From Amycolatopsis sp. NBRC 101858 (GTDB lineage: Bacteria > Actinomycetota > Actinomycetes > Mycobacteriales > Pseudonocardiaceae), in NCBI RefSeq assembly GCF_030269325.1, contig NZ_BSTD01000001.1, forward strand, positions 1,628,681 through 1,692,680: 64,000 nucleotides of DNA, written 5' to 3'. Each line of letters begins with the position of its first letter. The first letter of the stretch is position 1. This document shows positions 17,164 to 25,329 of the stretch, piece after piece. Both the position numbers and the translations under genes were made by a program. The notes below the pieces were generated by a model. It was given only the letters and a program-made list of their open reading frames with translations, did not search any database and was not told the DNA's origin.

Positions 17164-18585
17164 CTACGTGAGGTGGACGTACTCGTAGTCGAACGGCTTC
17201 CCGTTGATGCCCTGCCGCGGCGGCGCCACCCAGCTCGCGATCTTCCCCCGCTCGTACACCGGGTGCATCAGCGAGCGGACGAACGTCAGGTCCTCGGTGG
17301 TGGGCAGCCACTTGCCCTTGCCGGCCTGCCAGGTCGCCTCGTCGACGATGGTGCCGTCGGGAGTGACGTGGTGGCCGGAGTTTATGCCGACTTCCCGGTT
17401 GAAGCCAGGGTGCGGCAAGCGGAACGTGAAGTCGATCCCGGCGTCGGCGAGGATCTTGTTCCAGCGCTTCACGCCGGTCTGGCAGTCGGCCACGTACTCG
17501 CTGCGCAGGTCGAGGTTCAGCAGCAGGATCGCCTGCATCTCCTCCGCCGCCCAGGTGCCGTCGCCGGCCGGTTTCTCCAGCGTGCGGGCGTCGTCGGTGA
17601 GCTTGTGGTCGTCCTTGCGGCGGGTCTCCTGCCAGCGGCCCTTGAGGCCGGCGGTGTAGTAGTTCGCCGCGTTCGTCGACGTCTCGCTGCCGAACAGGTC
17701 GAGCGAGACGGTGTAGTGGAAGTTGATGTACTTCTGGATGAGGGTCAGCGGGATGCCGCCGTGCGGGCCGATGTCCAGCGTGTCGTGCTCGCGGATCAGC
17801 TCGGCGCTGCGGGTCACCACGCGGTCGACGCCGGTGGTGCCGACCATCATGTGGTGCGCCTCCTCCTTCAGCATGAACTCGCAGGTGCGCGAGAGCGGGT
17901 CGAAGGAGCTCTCCTTGAGCGTGCCGAGCTGGTACTTCCCGTCGCGGTCGGTGAAGTAGGTGAACATGTAGAAGGCCAGCCAGTCGGCGGTCTCCTCGTT
18001 GAACGCGCCGAGGATGCGCGGGGCGTCGGGGCTGCCGGAGTTGCGCAGCAGGAGCCCTTCGGCCTCGTCACGGCCTTCGCGGCCGAAGTACGCGTGCAGC
18101 AGGTACACCATCGCCCACAGGTGCCTGCCCTCTTCGACGTTGACCTGGAACAGGTTCCGCAGGTCGTAGAGGCTCGGCGCGGTGAGCCCGAGGAGCTTCT
18201 GCTGCTCGACCGACGCCGGTTCGGTGTCGCCCTGGATGACGATCAGCCGCTGCAGGTCGGCGCGGTACTCGCCGGGCACCTGCTGCCACACCTCCTCGCC
18301 CTTGTGCTCGCCGAAGGCGATCCGCCGGTCCGGGTCGCGCTCGGCGAGGAAGATGCCCCACCGGTAGTCCGGGACGTTGACGTGGTCGAAGTGCGCCCAC
18401 CCCTCCCGGCCGACGCTCACGGCGGTGCGCAGGTAGACGCCCTGGGTCTCCAGCGTCGGGCCCATCTCGCCCCACCAGTGCATGAACTTCGGCTGCCAGC
18501 CCTCCAGGGCACGCTGCAGCCGCCGGTCTTCGGAGAGGTTGACGTTGTTGGGGATCTTGGCGTCGTAGTCGATCTTCTCGGGCAT
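17164..18585 (-). CDS. boxB: Benzoyl-CoA 2,3-epoxidase oxygenase subunit BoxB
   Basis: 473-aa diiron oxygenase component inserting one O2-derived oxygen into benzoyl-CoA to give 2,3-epoxybenzoyl-CoA. Start MPEKIDYDAKIPNNVNL is the classic BoxB N-terminus. Diiron ligands fall in NVEEGRHLWAMVYLL and FMLKEEAHHMMVG. The ATG at 18585 is used; the frame extends 37 codons upstream into boxC without merit. boxC ends 5 nt before this start. BoxB needs electrons from BoxA, which is not encoded anywhere in this window. Confidence 0.96.
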   Translation of the reverse strand: MPEKIDYDAKIPNNVNLSEDRRLQRALEGWQPKFMHWWGEMGPTLETQGVYLRTAVSVGREGWAHFDHVNVPDYRWGIFLAERDPDRRIAFGEHKGEEVWQQVPGEYRADLQRLIVIQGDTEPASVEQQKLLGLTAPSLYDLRNLFQVNVEEGRHLWAMVYLLHAYFGREGRDEAEGLLLRNSGSPDAPRILGAFNEETADWLAFYMFTYFTDRDGKYQLGTLKESSFDPLSRTCEFMLKEEAHHMMVGTTGVDRVVTRSAELIREHDTLDIGPHGGIPLTLIQKYINFHYTVSLDLFGSETSTNAANYYTAGLKGRWQETRRKDDHKLTDDARTLEKPAGDGTWAAEEMQAILLLNLDLRSEYVADCQTGVKRWNKILADAGIDFTFRLPHPGFNREVGINSGHHVTPDGTIVDEATWQAGKGKWLPTTEDLTFVRSLMHPVYERGKIASWVAPPRQGINGKPFDYEYVHLT

Positions 18586-18590
18586 CTGCG

Positions 18591-20210
18591 CTAGACCCGC
18601 TTCCTGTCGAAGACGGCCTTCTGACCCGTACCGTAGCGGCGCAGCGCGCCTTCCGGCCCGGATGCGTTCGGCCGGGTGAAAATCCAGTTCTGCCAAGCCG
18701 CCAGCCGGCCGAAGATCTTGGTCTCGATGGTCTCCGGACCGACGAACCGGTGGTTGGCCTCCATGCCGGTCAACGCGTCCGGGGACAGCGACGCCCGGCC
18801 CTCCAGCGCGATCCGGATCTCGTCTTCCCAGTCGAGGTCGTCCGGGGCGTCGGTGACCAGGCCGAGCTCGACGGCTTCCGCCGCGCTCAGCTCGTGGTCC
18901 TTTTCGCGCGCGAGCCAGGCGAGGTGGTCGTCGTCGCCGTAGAAGCGCGTCTGGAGGCGGGTGAGGCCGTTGCCCATCGGGAACGGGCCGAAGTTGGCTT
19001 CGCTGAGCCTGATCGTGGCGCGATCGAGGCTGTGCTCATTGTCGATCGGCGGGCAGTCGAGGAGGTACTGGCGGTCGGCGGCGAGCGCGAGTTCGAGCAG
19101 CGAGCCGGCGAAGCAGCTGCCGGGCTCGATCAGCGCGATCAGCGTGCGGCTGGTGACGTCGAGGCGCTTGAGCGTGCGCTTGAAGTACTGCGTGATCTCG
19201 TTGCCCAGCCAGTCCTTCGCACCGAACACGGCCCGCTCGTGCGCGAGCACCTTCTCCGGGTCGCCCTGGGTCTTCAGGATCCACGTGCCGGCCTCGACCT
19301 CGTTGGTGCGCAACCGGAGGATCGCGTCGTCCAGCTCGCGGGTCATGGCGAGGAACCAGCCGTTCGCGCCTTCCTCGTGCAGGTCGCCGGGGTCGTTCTC
19401 GGGTCCCTTGACGGTGATGGTGACCTGGTCCTTGGTCACCTCGGTGTCGACATAGCGATGTTCGAGCGGGGTCAGCTCGATGCCGCCCTCACCGGTCCGG
19501 TCGGACTCACTCGCGATCTCCCGGGCCCGCTTCGCCACGGCCTCGCGGAATCCCTGGCGTGGCACCAGTTCGTCGACCAGCCGCCAGTCGACCGCCGTCT
19601 TGCCCTTGACGCCGTCGGACCGCGTCGCGAAGACGTCGGCGAGGTCCTTGCGCACGCGCCGCTTGTCGACGACCCGGGTCAGGCCACCGGTACCGGGCAG
19701 CACGCCGAGCAGCGGCACCTCGGGCAGCGCGACGGTCGAGGAGTTGTCGTCGATCAGCAGGATCTTTTCGCAGGCCAGCGCGATCTCGTAGCCACCGCCG
19801 GCGCAGGTGCCGTTCACCGCGGCGACGTAGGTCTGGCCGGAGTGCGCGGTCGCGTCCTCCATGCCGTTGCGCGTCTCGTTGGTGAACTTGCAGAAGTTCA
19901 CCTTCCAGTGGTGCTCGGACGCGGCGAGCATCCGGATGTTCGCGCCGGCACAGAAGACCTTGTCCTTCGCGCTGGTCACCACCACCACGCGGACCTCGGG
20001 GTGCTCGAACCGCAGCCGCTGGGTCGCGTCGTACAGCTCGATGTCGACGCCGAGGTCGTAGGAGTTGAGCTTGAGCTCGTAACCCTCGACGAGCCCGCCC
20101 TGCTCGTCGACGTCCATCTCCAGCCACGCCACCTCCCCGTCGAGCTGGAGGCGCCAGTGGCGGTACTCGTCCGGACGGCGGTCGAAGGTCACCGGTGTGG
20201 TGGTGGTCAC
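18591..20210 (-). CDS. boxC: 2,3-epoxybenzoyl-CoA dihydrolase BoxC
   Basis: 539-aa enoyl-CoA hydratase/isomerase superfamily protein that opens the epoxide ring, releasing formate and 3,4-dehydroadipyl-CoA semialdehyde. Tandem crotonase-like halves: FCAGANIRMLA and AAVNGTCAGGGYEIALACE in the first, and FAGSLLELALAADRQYLLD in the second, as in characterised BoxC. The start is GTG (VTTTTPVTFD) at 20210; an ATG 4 nt upstream is in another frame. It is first in the boxC-boxB-bclA-amidohydrolase operon, with an inverted repeat just upstream. Confidence 0.95.
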   Translation of the reverse strand: MTTTTPVTFDRRPDEYRHWRLQLDGEVAWLEMDVDEQGGLVEGYELKLNSYDLGVDIELYDATQRLRFEHPEVRVVVVTSAKDKVFCAGANIRMLAASEHHWKVNFCKFTNETRNGMEDATAHSGQTYVAAVNGTCAGGGYEIALACEKILLIDDNSSTVALPEVPLLGVLPGTGGLTRVVDKRRVRKDLADVFATRSDGVKGKTAVDWRLVDELVPRQGFREAVAKRAREIASESDRTGEGGIELTPLEHRYVDTEVTKDQVTITVKGPENDPGDLHEEGANGWFLAMTRELDDAILRLRTNEVEAGTWILKTQGDPEKVLAHERAVFGAKDWLGNEITQYFKRTLKRLDVTSRTLIALIEPGSCFAGSLLELALAADRQYLLDCPPIDNEHSLDRATIRLSEANFGPFPMGNGLTRLQTRFYGDDDHLAWLAREKDHELSAAEAVELGLVTDAPDDLDWEDEIRIALEGRASLSPDALTGMEANHRFVGPETIETKIFGRLAAWQNWIFTRPNASGPEGALRRYGTGQKAVFDRKRV

Positions 20211-20221
20211 TCATCCGAGTG

Positions 20222-20257
20222 TCTACATAGTTCCGACGAACGTCAATGTTGTGTAGA
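20222..20257. promoter_or_regulatory. Putative operator upstream of boxC
   Basis: A 36-bp element with outer arms TCTACATAG (20222-20230) and TTGTGTAGA (20249-20257), and an internal perfect stem GTTC-CGAC-GAAC (20230-20241). It lies 12-47 bp upstream of the boxC GTG and overlaps the 3' end of the preceding membrane-protein gene. The CTATGTAGACA half resembles GntR-type half sites. No GntR or BoxR gene lies nearby. It should also contain the box promoter. Confidence 0.45.
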
Positions 20258-20680
20258 AACTTGATCTCGCGAGGTCACCCGGTTGAGCGTCGCCCAGGCC
20301 CACGTCAGGAAGGCCCACAACGCGAGCCCCGCTGCGGCATCCGTGAAGATCGTGGCGAAGAAGAACCCGGGGATCTGCGGCACGCCGGTCAGGAAGTGGC
20401 CGAGCGTGATCATCCCGGCCAGCGAATAGACCAAGAGGAACGCCAGCGCCCGTGGGTACTGCCCTTGCCGGTACGCGCAGTAGCCGAGCCAGCCGAACGT
20501 CGTGAACAGCACCCAGCCGAAGGCGACGACGATCCCCGCGACCATCGCCGGGACGCCCGGCAGCTGCGGGTAGTCCGCGACGCGGATGGTGTTGTGCGCG
20601 TAGTGGATTGTCGTGCTGACCAGCGAAAAGCCGAGGATCACGCGGAGCGGCGTCAGACCCTTCTCCTGCAGAACGTCCAT
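20243..20680 (-). CDS. Four-helix integral membrane protein, unknown function
   Basis: 145-aa protein with four predicted transmembrane helices: LRVILGFSLVSTTIHYAHN, MVAGIVVAFGWVLFTTFGWL, AFLLVYSLAGMITLGHFL and FFATIFTDAAAGLALWAFLT. A GGGGG-type ribosome site precedes the ATG. I do not recognise the family. It lies 32 bp upstream of boxC on the same strand and could be read with it, but the box operator candidate overlaps its stop codon, which argues for a separate box transcript. Confidence 0.7.
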   Translation of the reverse strand: MDVLQEKGLTPLRVILGFSLVSTTIHYAHNTIRVADYPQLPGVPAMVAGIVVAFGWVLFTTFGWLGYCAYRQGQYPRALAFLLVYSLAGMITLGHFLTGVPQIPGFFFATIFTDAAAGLALWAFLTWAWATLNRVTSRDQVSTQH

Positions 20681-20730
20681 CTCGGGCCCCCTGTAGCCGA
20701 TTTGATAGATCGCTCTAGCGACGGTACCGC

Positions 20731-20764
20731 GCGGCGGCCGCGCCGGGCAAGACGCGGCCGCCGC
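20731..20764 (-). terminator. GC-rich hairpin after the GNAT gene
   Basis: 12-bp perfect stem GCGGCGGCCGCG (20731-20742) with CGCGGCCGCCGC (20753-20764), 10-nt loop. It lies 7 nt past the GNAT stop in its reading direction, with no clear U-tract, as is common in actinobacteria. Confidence 0.7.
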
Positions 20765-20770
20765 TCTCGG

Positions 20771-21673
20771 TCAGACCAGGTCGATGCGGTGCTGGGTCAC
20801 CGGGTAGCCCGCCTTGGCGAACGCCTTGGCCATCGGGACGTTGCCGACGTCGGTGCCCGCGACGATCTTCTCCGCGCCGTACCCGATCAGGTCGTGCGTG
20901 GCCTCGACCAGCAGGTCGTAGGCGTAGCCGTGGCCACGCTGCTCCGGCACGACGGCGACGTAGCCGACCACCGGGTCGTAGGCGTTGCGGCTCGGCAACG
21001 TGAGCCCGACGAGCTCACCCCCGGGCGTGTACGCGAGGCGCCACCAGCCCCGCGGCGCCGGCATCCACAGCATGATGTCGAGGTCCTCGCGCGCGGCCGC
21101 GTCGAGGCCGTGCTCCTCGACCGTCTTCCGCACGTGCGCGTCGAGGCTGCCGACGTGCACCCGCTTGAAGACGTCCAGGATCACGTCGTCGTCCGGTTCG
21201 GGCCGGAAGACGAGCCTGCCGGTTCGCTCCGGCAGGCCGTTCTCCGGCGTCCAGCAGAACCGGTAGCGCTCGACGAGCTTGCGGTAGCCCGCCTTCTCGG
21301 CCGCCTCGACGCGGATGGTGACCTCGTGCGCGACGTCCGGGTCGTCCTGCCAGCCGGGCGGCGTGGTCAGGGAGTACTCCGCGCGCAACGGCACCCGCTT
21401 CAGCAGCTCGACACCCGCGTCGAAGTCCGTGAAGTCGAACCAGTCGAGCGCGATCGGCTCCTCGTCCTTGGGCGTGCCCCACCACGCGGCCCGCGCCACG
21501 ACGACGTCATCGCGCAGCGCGACCCAGACCCAGCCGGGCCGGTACTCGCCCTTGGCCGCCATCTCGGTGAAGTCGTTGCCGAACAGCTTGCGGCCGACGA
21601 GACCGCGGTCGGGCAGGGAGGTGAACAGGGTTTCTTCGCCCGCTTCGAGCGGGCGCACGACCAGATCGGTCAT
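20771..21673 (-). CDS. GNAT family N-acetyltransferase
   Basis: 300-aa protein with the GNAT acetyl-CoA-binding motif A near the C-terminus (VGYVAVVPEQRGHGYAYDLL) followed by DVGNVPMAKAFAKAGY, the usual end of the fold. The N-terminal 150 residues look like a degenerate second GNAT half, as in the two-domain family. A GGAAGGAC ribosome site precedes the ATG. Substrate unknown. A short upstream ORF and a stem-loop occupy its leader and suggest leader-based control. Confidence 0.85.
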   Translation of the reverse strand: MTDLVVRPLEAGEETLFTSLPDRGLVGRKLFGNDFTEMAAKGEYRPGWVWVALRDDVVVARAAWWGTPKDEEPIALDWFDFTDFDAGVELLKRVPLRAEYSLTTPPGWQDDPDVAHEVTIRVEAAEKAGYRKLVERYRFCWTPENGLPERTGRLVFRPEPDDDVILDVFKRVHVGSLDAHVRKTVEEHGLDAAAREDLDIMLWMPAPRGWWRLAYTPGGELVGLTLPSRNAYDPVVGYVAVVPEQRGHGYAYDLLVEATHDLIGYGAEKIVAGTDVGNVPMAKAFAKAGYPVTQHRIDLV

Positions 21674-21684
21674 GGAAGTCCTTC

Positions 21685-21704
21685 CGGGAGTACGCGCTCC
21701 CGGT
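21685..21704 (-). promoter_or_regulatory. Stem-loop between leader ORF and GNAT gene
   Basis: Perfect 7-bp stem CCGGGAG/CTCCCGG with a 6-nt loop. It begins directly after the leader ORF stop and ends just before the GNAT ribosome site. A ribosome stalled or terminating on the leader would affect its folding. Confidence 0.5.
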
Positions 21705-21760
21705 CAGAAACCCGGCACCCTCGAGGCGAGGTGGGAGCGCGTGATCGGTTGCGTGATCAT
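21704..21760 (-). CDS. Putative 18-aa leader peptide upstream of GNAT gene
   Basis: An 18-codon ORF, MITQPITRSHLASRVPGF, with a very strong GGGAGGTGGG ribosome site 5-6 nt before its ATG. It ends 30 nt before the GNAT start. Between the two lies a perfect hairpin CCGGGAG-CGCGTA-CTCCCGG. Ribosome-site strength and the following hairpin are what attenuation or translational-coupling leaders show. The peptide has no run of one amino acid that names an effector. Confidence 0.4.
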   Translation of the reverse strand: MITQPITRSHLASRVPGF

Positions 21761-21826
21761 CGGACCCACCTCCCTTTCGCTCGTTCCGGGGTGCGCGGCT
21801 GAAATTAGGGGCTCCCGAGCCACCCG

Positions 21827-24253
21827 TCAACGGATTTTCTGGAGGACGATTCGCGTGCTCAGCCGGGGCTGCGCGTAGGAGTGCGAAGCCTCCAGGACGT
21901 ATTCGCCGGCGATGTGCTGCCAGCCGTCGCGCCAGACTTCGGCGGACCTCGGCGTGACGACGATGTCGGTCTCGACGGCTTCGCCGGGTCCCGCTTCGAC
22001 GCTCGCGAAGCCGACGAGCCAGCGGGGCGGCCGGTCGCCGCGCTCGGTCGGGGCCAGGTAGAGCTGGACGACTTCGCGGCCCTTTCGCGTTCCCGAGTTG
22101 CGGACCCGGACCCGGACGCGCGCGCCGCCTTCGTCGTCCGGGTAGCCGTCGAGCTCTTCGTACACCCAGGTCGTGTAGCCCAGGCCGTGGCCGAACCAGT
22201 ACGCGGGTTGCGTCTCCGTGCGCGCCCAGGCGCTGTAGCCGACGTACACGCCTTCGCCGTACTCGAGGACGCCTTCTTCCGGGGTCACGTCGGTGACCGG
22301 CGCGTCTTCGAGCCGCGCCGGCCAGGTCGTCGGCAACCGGCCGCCGGGCTCTTCGAGACCGAAGAGGACGTCGGCGAGCGCGTCGCCGCCGGCCTGGCCG
22401 GGGAACCAGGTGAGCAGCACCGCGGCGACGTCGGCGCGCCACGGCAGTTCGACCGGCGAGCCGGCGTTGACGACGACCACGGTGTTCGGGTTGACCGCCG
22501 CGACCCGGGTGACGAGTTCGTCCTGCCTTCCCGGCAGGGCCAGGGAAGTCCGGTCGAAGCCTTCGCTCTCGACCTCGGCGGTGGTGCCGACCACGACGAC
22601 CGCGACGTCCGACTTCCCCGCCAGGGCAACGGCTTCGTCGAGTGCGGCGTCCGGGTCGAGGACCGGGCCGCGGTGGCCGAGCGCGAAGGTGACCCAGGCG
22701 AAGGTGCCGCGGGCGAACTCCGCCATCTCCGACGGGATCCAGTACGTCAGGCTGACGTCGACGAGTTCGCCCGCCGTCAGCTCGACCTCGCGGCGCTGCT
22801 CGATCACCTGCATGATCGACGTGAAGACGTCGCCGCCTTCGGGCAGGTTGACGCCGTCGAAGAGGGTCTGGCCGGCGACGGTGAGGCGGAGGTCGCCGGG
22901 GCCGGTGACGGCGAAGGTGTGCGTGCCGGTGCGCTCCGGCAGGTAGGTGCCTTCGATCTCGACCGACGCGAGCGTGGCCAGGTCGAGTCCCTTCGGGAGC
23001 TCGCCGATCCAGGTTATTTTGGCTTCCCTGAGCGGAAATTCAGCCAATCGGGTGCCGTCGGCCGCCTTCGCGGTCGCGCGGAGCCGGAAATTGTCGGTGG
23101 CCGGCGGTAGCGTCGTTCGCGGATCGGCACCGATGGCGAACGCCAGGTCGGTGCCTGGCGGAACGGCCTTCCGGAGGCCGTCGAGAGGGGAGACGATGTG
23201 ATCGGGGAACACCGTGGCGCTGCCGCCGCCGAGGATCTTGGGGTCCTCCGCCAGCGCGCCGATCAGGGCGATGCTCTGCGGTTGCTTGAGGGGGAGAACG
23301 CCGGTTTCGTTGCTGAGCAACACGAACGACCGGTGCGCGACCTCGCGCGCGATCGCTTCGCCGTCCATAGTGGACTGATTGGTGACGGCGCTGCCGCCGA
23401 GCGCGCCGGTCCGGTGGGCCAGCAGGAGCACGCGGCGCACCATTTCGTCGACGACGTCTTCGTCGACTTCGCCGCCGCGCACGGCTTCCGCGAGCTGTTC
23501 CCCGAAAACCGTGCGGGGGCCGGGCATCGCGACGTCGAGGCCGCCGTTGGCGGAGGCGACGGTGTCGCGTCCGGCCAGCCAGTCGGAGACGACGAAGCCG
23601 TCGAAGCCCCATTCGTCGCGCAGCACGCCGTTGAGCAGTTCGGCGTGCTGGGTCATCGTGGTGCCGTTGACGCTGTTGTAGGCGGCCATGATCCCCCACG
23701 GCTTCGCCCGCCGGACGATGAGTTCGAACGGCGCGAGGTAGAGCTCGCGCAGGGCGCGCTCGCCGACGTGGACGTCGGCGGTGAAGCGTTCGGTCTCGAA
23801 GTCGTTGGCGACGAAGTGCTTGACCGTGACGGCGACCCCGCCGTCCTGCACGCCGGTGACGTAGCCGGCGCCGATCATCCCGGTGAGGAGGGGATCTTCC
23901 GAGTAGCACTCGAAGTGGCGGCCGCCCAGGGGCGAGCGCTGGAGGTTGACCGTGGGGGCGAGGAGGACGTGCACCCCCTTGCGGCGGGCCTCCTGCGCGA
24001 GCAGCCGGCCGGCGCGCACGGCCAGGCGCGGGTCCCAGCTCGCGGCGAGGGCCGTCGGGCTGGGGAGCGTCACCGAGGGGTCGTCCGGGCTCCACCGCAC
24101 CCCGCGGACGCCGACCGGGCCGTCCGAGAGCACCAAGGACTCCAGGCCGATCCGCGGGAGCGCGGGCAGGCTCCAGACGTCCTGGCCGGCGAGCAGGCTC
24201 GCCTTGGTGTCCAGGTCGAGCTCGGCCAGCAGCGCGTCGACGTCGAAGCTCAT
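21827..24253 (-). CDS. Beta-glucosidase, glycoside hydrolase family 3 with PA14 insert
   Basis: 808-aa GH3 enzyme hydrolysing beta-linked glucosides or related substrates. N-terminal TIM barrel with KHFVAND and nucleophile Asp in FVVSDW (about residue 224), then the alpha/beta-sandwich domain (GEAIAREVAHRSFVLLSNE). A PA14 carbohydrate-binding insert lies near residues 380-520 (GTYLPERTGTHTFAV), and a fibronectin-III-like end (VRVRVRNSGTRKGREVVQLY) closes the protein. No signal peptide, so intracellular. It is divergent from a TetR regulator that probably controls it. Confidence 0.93.
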   Translation of the reverse strand: MSFDVDALLAELDLDTKASLLAGQDVWSLPALPRIGLESLVLSDGPVGVRGVRWSPDDPSVTLPSPTALAASWDPRLAVRAGRLLAQEARRKGVHVLLAPTVNLQRSPLGGRHFECYSEDPLLTGMIGAGYVTGVQDGGVAVTVKHFVANDFETERFTADVHVGERALRELYLAPFELIVRRAKPWGIMAAYNSVNGTTMTQHAELLNGVLRDEWGFDGFVVSDWLAGRDTVASANGGLDVAMPGPRTVFGEQLAEAVRGGEVDEDVVDEMVRRVLLLAHRTGALGGSAVTNQSTMDGEAIAREVAHRSFVLLSNETGVLPLKQPQSIALIGALAEDPKILGGGSATVFPDHIVSPLDGLRKAVPPGTDLAFAIGADPRTTLPPATDNFRLRATAKAADGTRLAEFPLREAKITWIGELPKGLDLATLASVEIEGTYLPERTGTHTFAVTGPGDLRLTVAGQTLFDGVNLPEGGDVFTSIMQVIEQRREVELTAGELVDVSLTYWIPSEMAEFARGTFAWVTFALGHRGPVLDPDAALDEAVALAGKSDVAVVVVGTTAEVESEGFDRTSLALPGRQDELVTRVAAVNPNTVVVVNAGSPVELPWRADVAAVLLTWFPGQAGGDALADVLFGLEEPGGRLPTTWPARLEDAPVTDVTPEEGVLEYGEGVYVGYSAWARTETQPAYWFGHGLGYTTWVYEELDGYPDDEGGARVRVRVRNSGTRKGREVVQLYLAPTERGDRPPRWLVGFASVEAGPGEAVETDIVVTPRSAEVWRDGWQHIAGEYVLEASHSYAQPRLSTRIVLQKIR

Positions 24254-24327
24254 GGAGACCTACTCTACCTGGCATCGAGTAGTGAACGTTACGCTTCCGT
24301 GACAGCCTGTCCCGTAGGCTCGGGATC
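24254..24327. promoter_or_regulatory. Divergent GH3/tetR promoter with inverted repeat
   Basis: 74-bp spacer. CTACTC (24260-24265) and GAGTAG (24277-24282) form an inverted repeat with an 11-bp spacer, typical of TetR operators, next to the GH3 start. A second symmetric element GACAG-C-CTGTC precedes tetR. Confidence 0.45.
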
Positions 24328-24909
24328 ATGACCCGGGCCAGGGGCGCCGACCGCCGAGCGAGCATCGTCCGCGCGGCGTTCGAAGTGATCGCCGAACGCG
24401 GCTATCGCGGCACTTCGCTGGCGGCGGTGGCCGACCGCGTCGGGCTGACCCAGCAGGGCCTGATGCACTACTTCCCCACGAAGGAGGACCTGCTGACGGC
24501 GGTGCTGGAGACCCGCGACGAGTGGGACCTGCTGCACTTCGGGCACGCCCCGCAGGGCGACGAGTCGGCGATGACGGTCAACCAGCTGGCCGAGCTGGTC
24601 GACTACAACGCGACCCGGCCGGGGATCGTCCAGACGTACACGGTCCTGTCGGCGGACAGCGTCACGGAGGACCACCCGGCACGCGAGTACTTCCACGACC
24701 GCTACGAGCGGGTGCGGGCGGGCATGACCCAGATGCTCGAACGCCACCGCGACGAGCTTCCCCCGGGAGCGACGCCGGAACAGCTGGCGCCGATCGCCAT
24801 CGCGGTCCTGGACGGCTTGCAGCTGCAGTGGCTCCTGGACCCGGAGCAGGTCGACATGCCGGCCGGGTTCCGCACATTCCTGACGCTGCTGGGCATCAAG
24901 CCGGACTGA
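24328..24909 (+). CDS. TetR-family transcriptional regulator
   Basis: 193-aa regulator with the N-terminal TetR helix-turn-helix: RRASIVRAAFEVIAERGYRG, TSLAAVADRVGLTQQGLMHYF and PTKEDLLTAVLE. The C-terminal ligand domain has no recognisable effector signature. It is divergent from the GH3 beta-glucosidase with 74 bp between, so it likely represses that gene until a sugar-related ligand appears (inferred from position). Confidence 0.93.
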   Translation: MTRARGADRRASIVRAAFEVIAERGYRGTSLAAVADRVGLTQQGLMHYFPTKEDLLTAVLETRDEWDLLHFGHAPQGDESAMTVNQLAELVDYNATRPGIVQTYTVLSADSVTEDHPAREYFHDRYERVRAGMTQMLERHRDELPPGATPEQLAPIAIAVLDGLQLQWLLDPEQVDMPAGFRTFLTLLGIKPD

Positions 24910-24934
24910 CGAGGTTCGCGCCCGGCCGTGGCCC

Positions 24935-25318
24935 TCAGCCCATGCCCACGCTCTGCCGCTCCACCGCGATCAGGGCAACGACCCGCTCCTGCTCCCGCGG
25001 GTAGGGCCCGCCGAGGTACTTCGTCGCGATCCGGTCGACGATCGCCCACCCGGCGTCCCCGTCGACCCACTTCTCCACCCGGCCGCGGATGACGACCGGC
25101 TCGAACGGGTTGTCCGCCGGGGTCAGGGAGAGCGCCACCCGCGGGTCGCGCTTCAGGTTGCGGGCCTTGCGCGAGTCCGGGCCCGTCATGATCGCGATGT
25201 ACTCGCCCTCGGGGTCGACCCAGAGCGGGATCGAGTGCGGGGCACCGTCGGGCAGGACCGTGGCCAGGTGCGCCACCACGTTCGTCGAGAGGATGCGGCG
25301 GACGTCGTCGTTGATCAT
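24935..25318 (-). CDS. PPOX-class (pyridoxamine 5'-phosphate oxidase-like) protein
   Basis: 127-aa split-barrel flavin/F420-binding protein. Typical features are VVAHLATVLPDGAPHSIPLWV near the N-terminus, SRKARNLKRDPRVALSLT in the middle and VVIRGRVEKW. Actinobacterial members often use F420 or bind heme rather than FMN; which applies here cannot be told. It is followed by nothing on its strand for 10 bp and preceded by the reductase gene 11 bp upstream, so the two may be one transcript. Confidence 0.87.
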   Translation of the reverse strand: MINDDVRRILSTNVVAHLATVLPDGAPHSIPLWVDPEGEYIAIMTGPDSRKARNLKRDPRVALSLTPADNPFEPVVIRGRVEKWVDGDAGWAIVDRIATKYLGGPYPREQERVVALIAVERQSVGMG

Positions 25319-25329
25319 GACTGTTCCCT

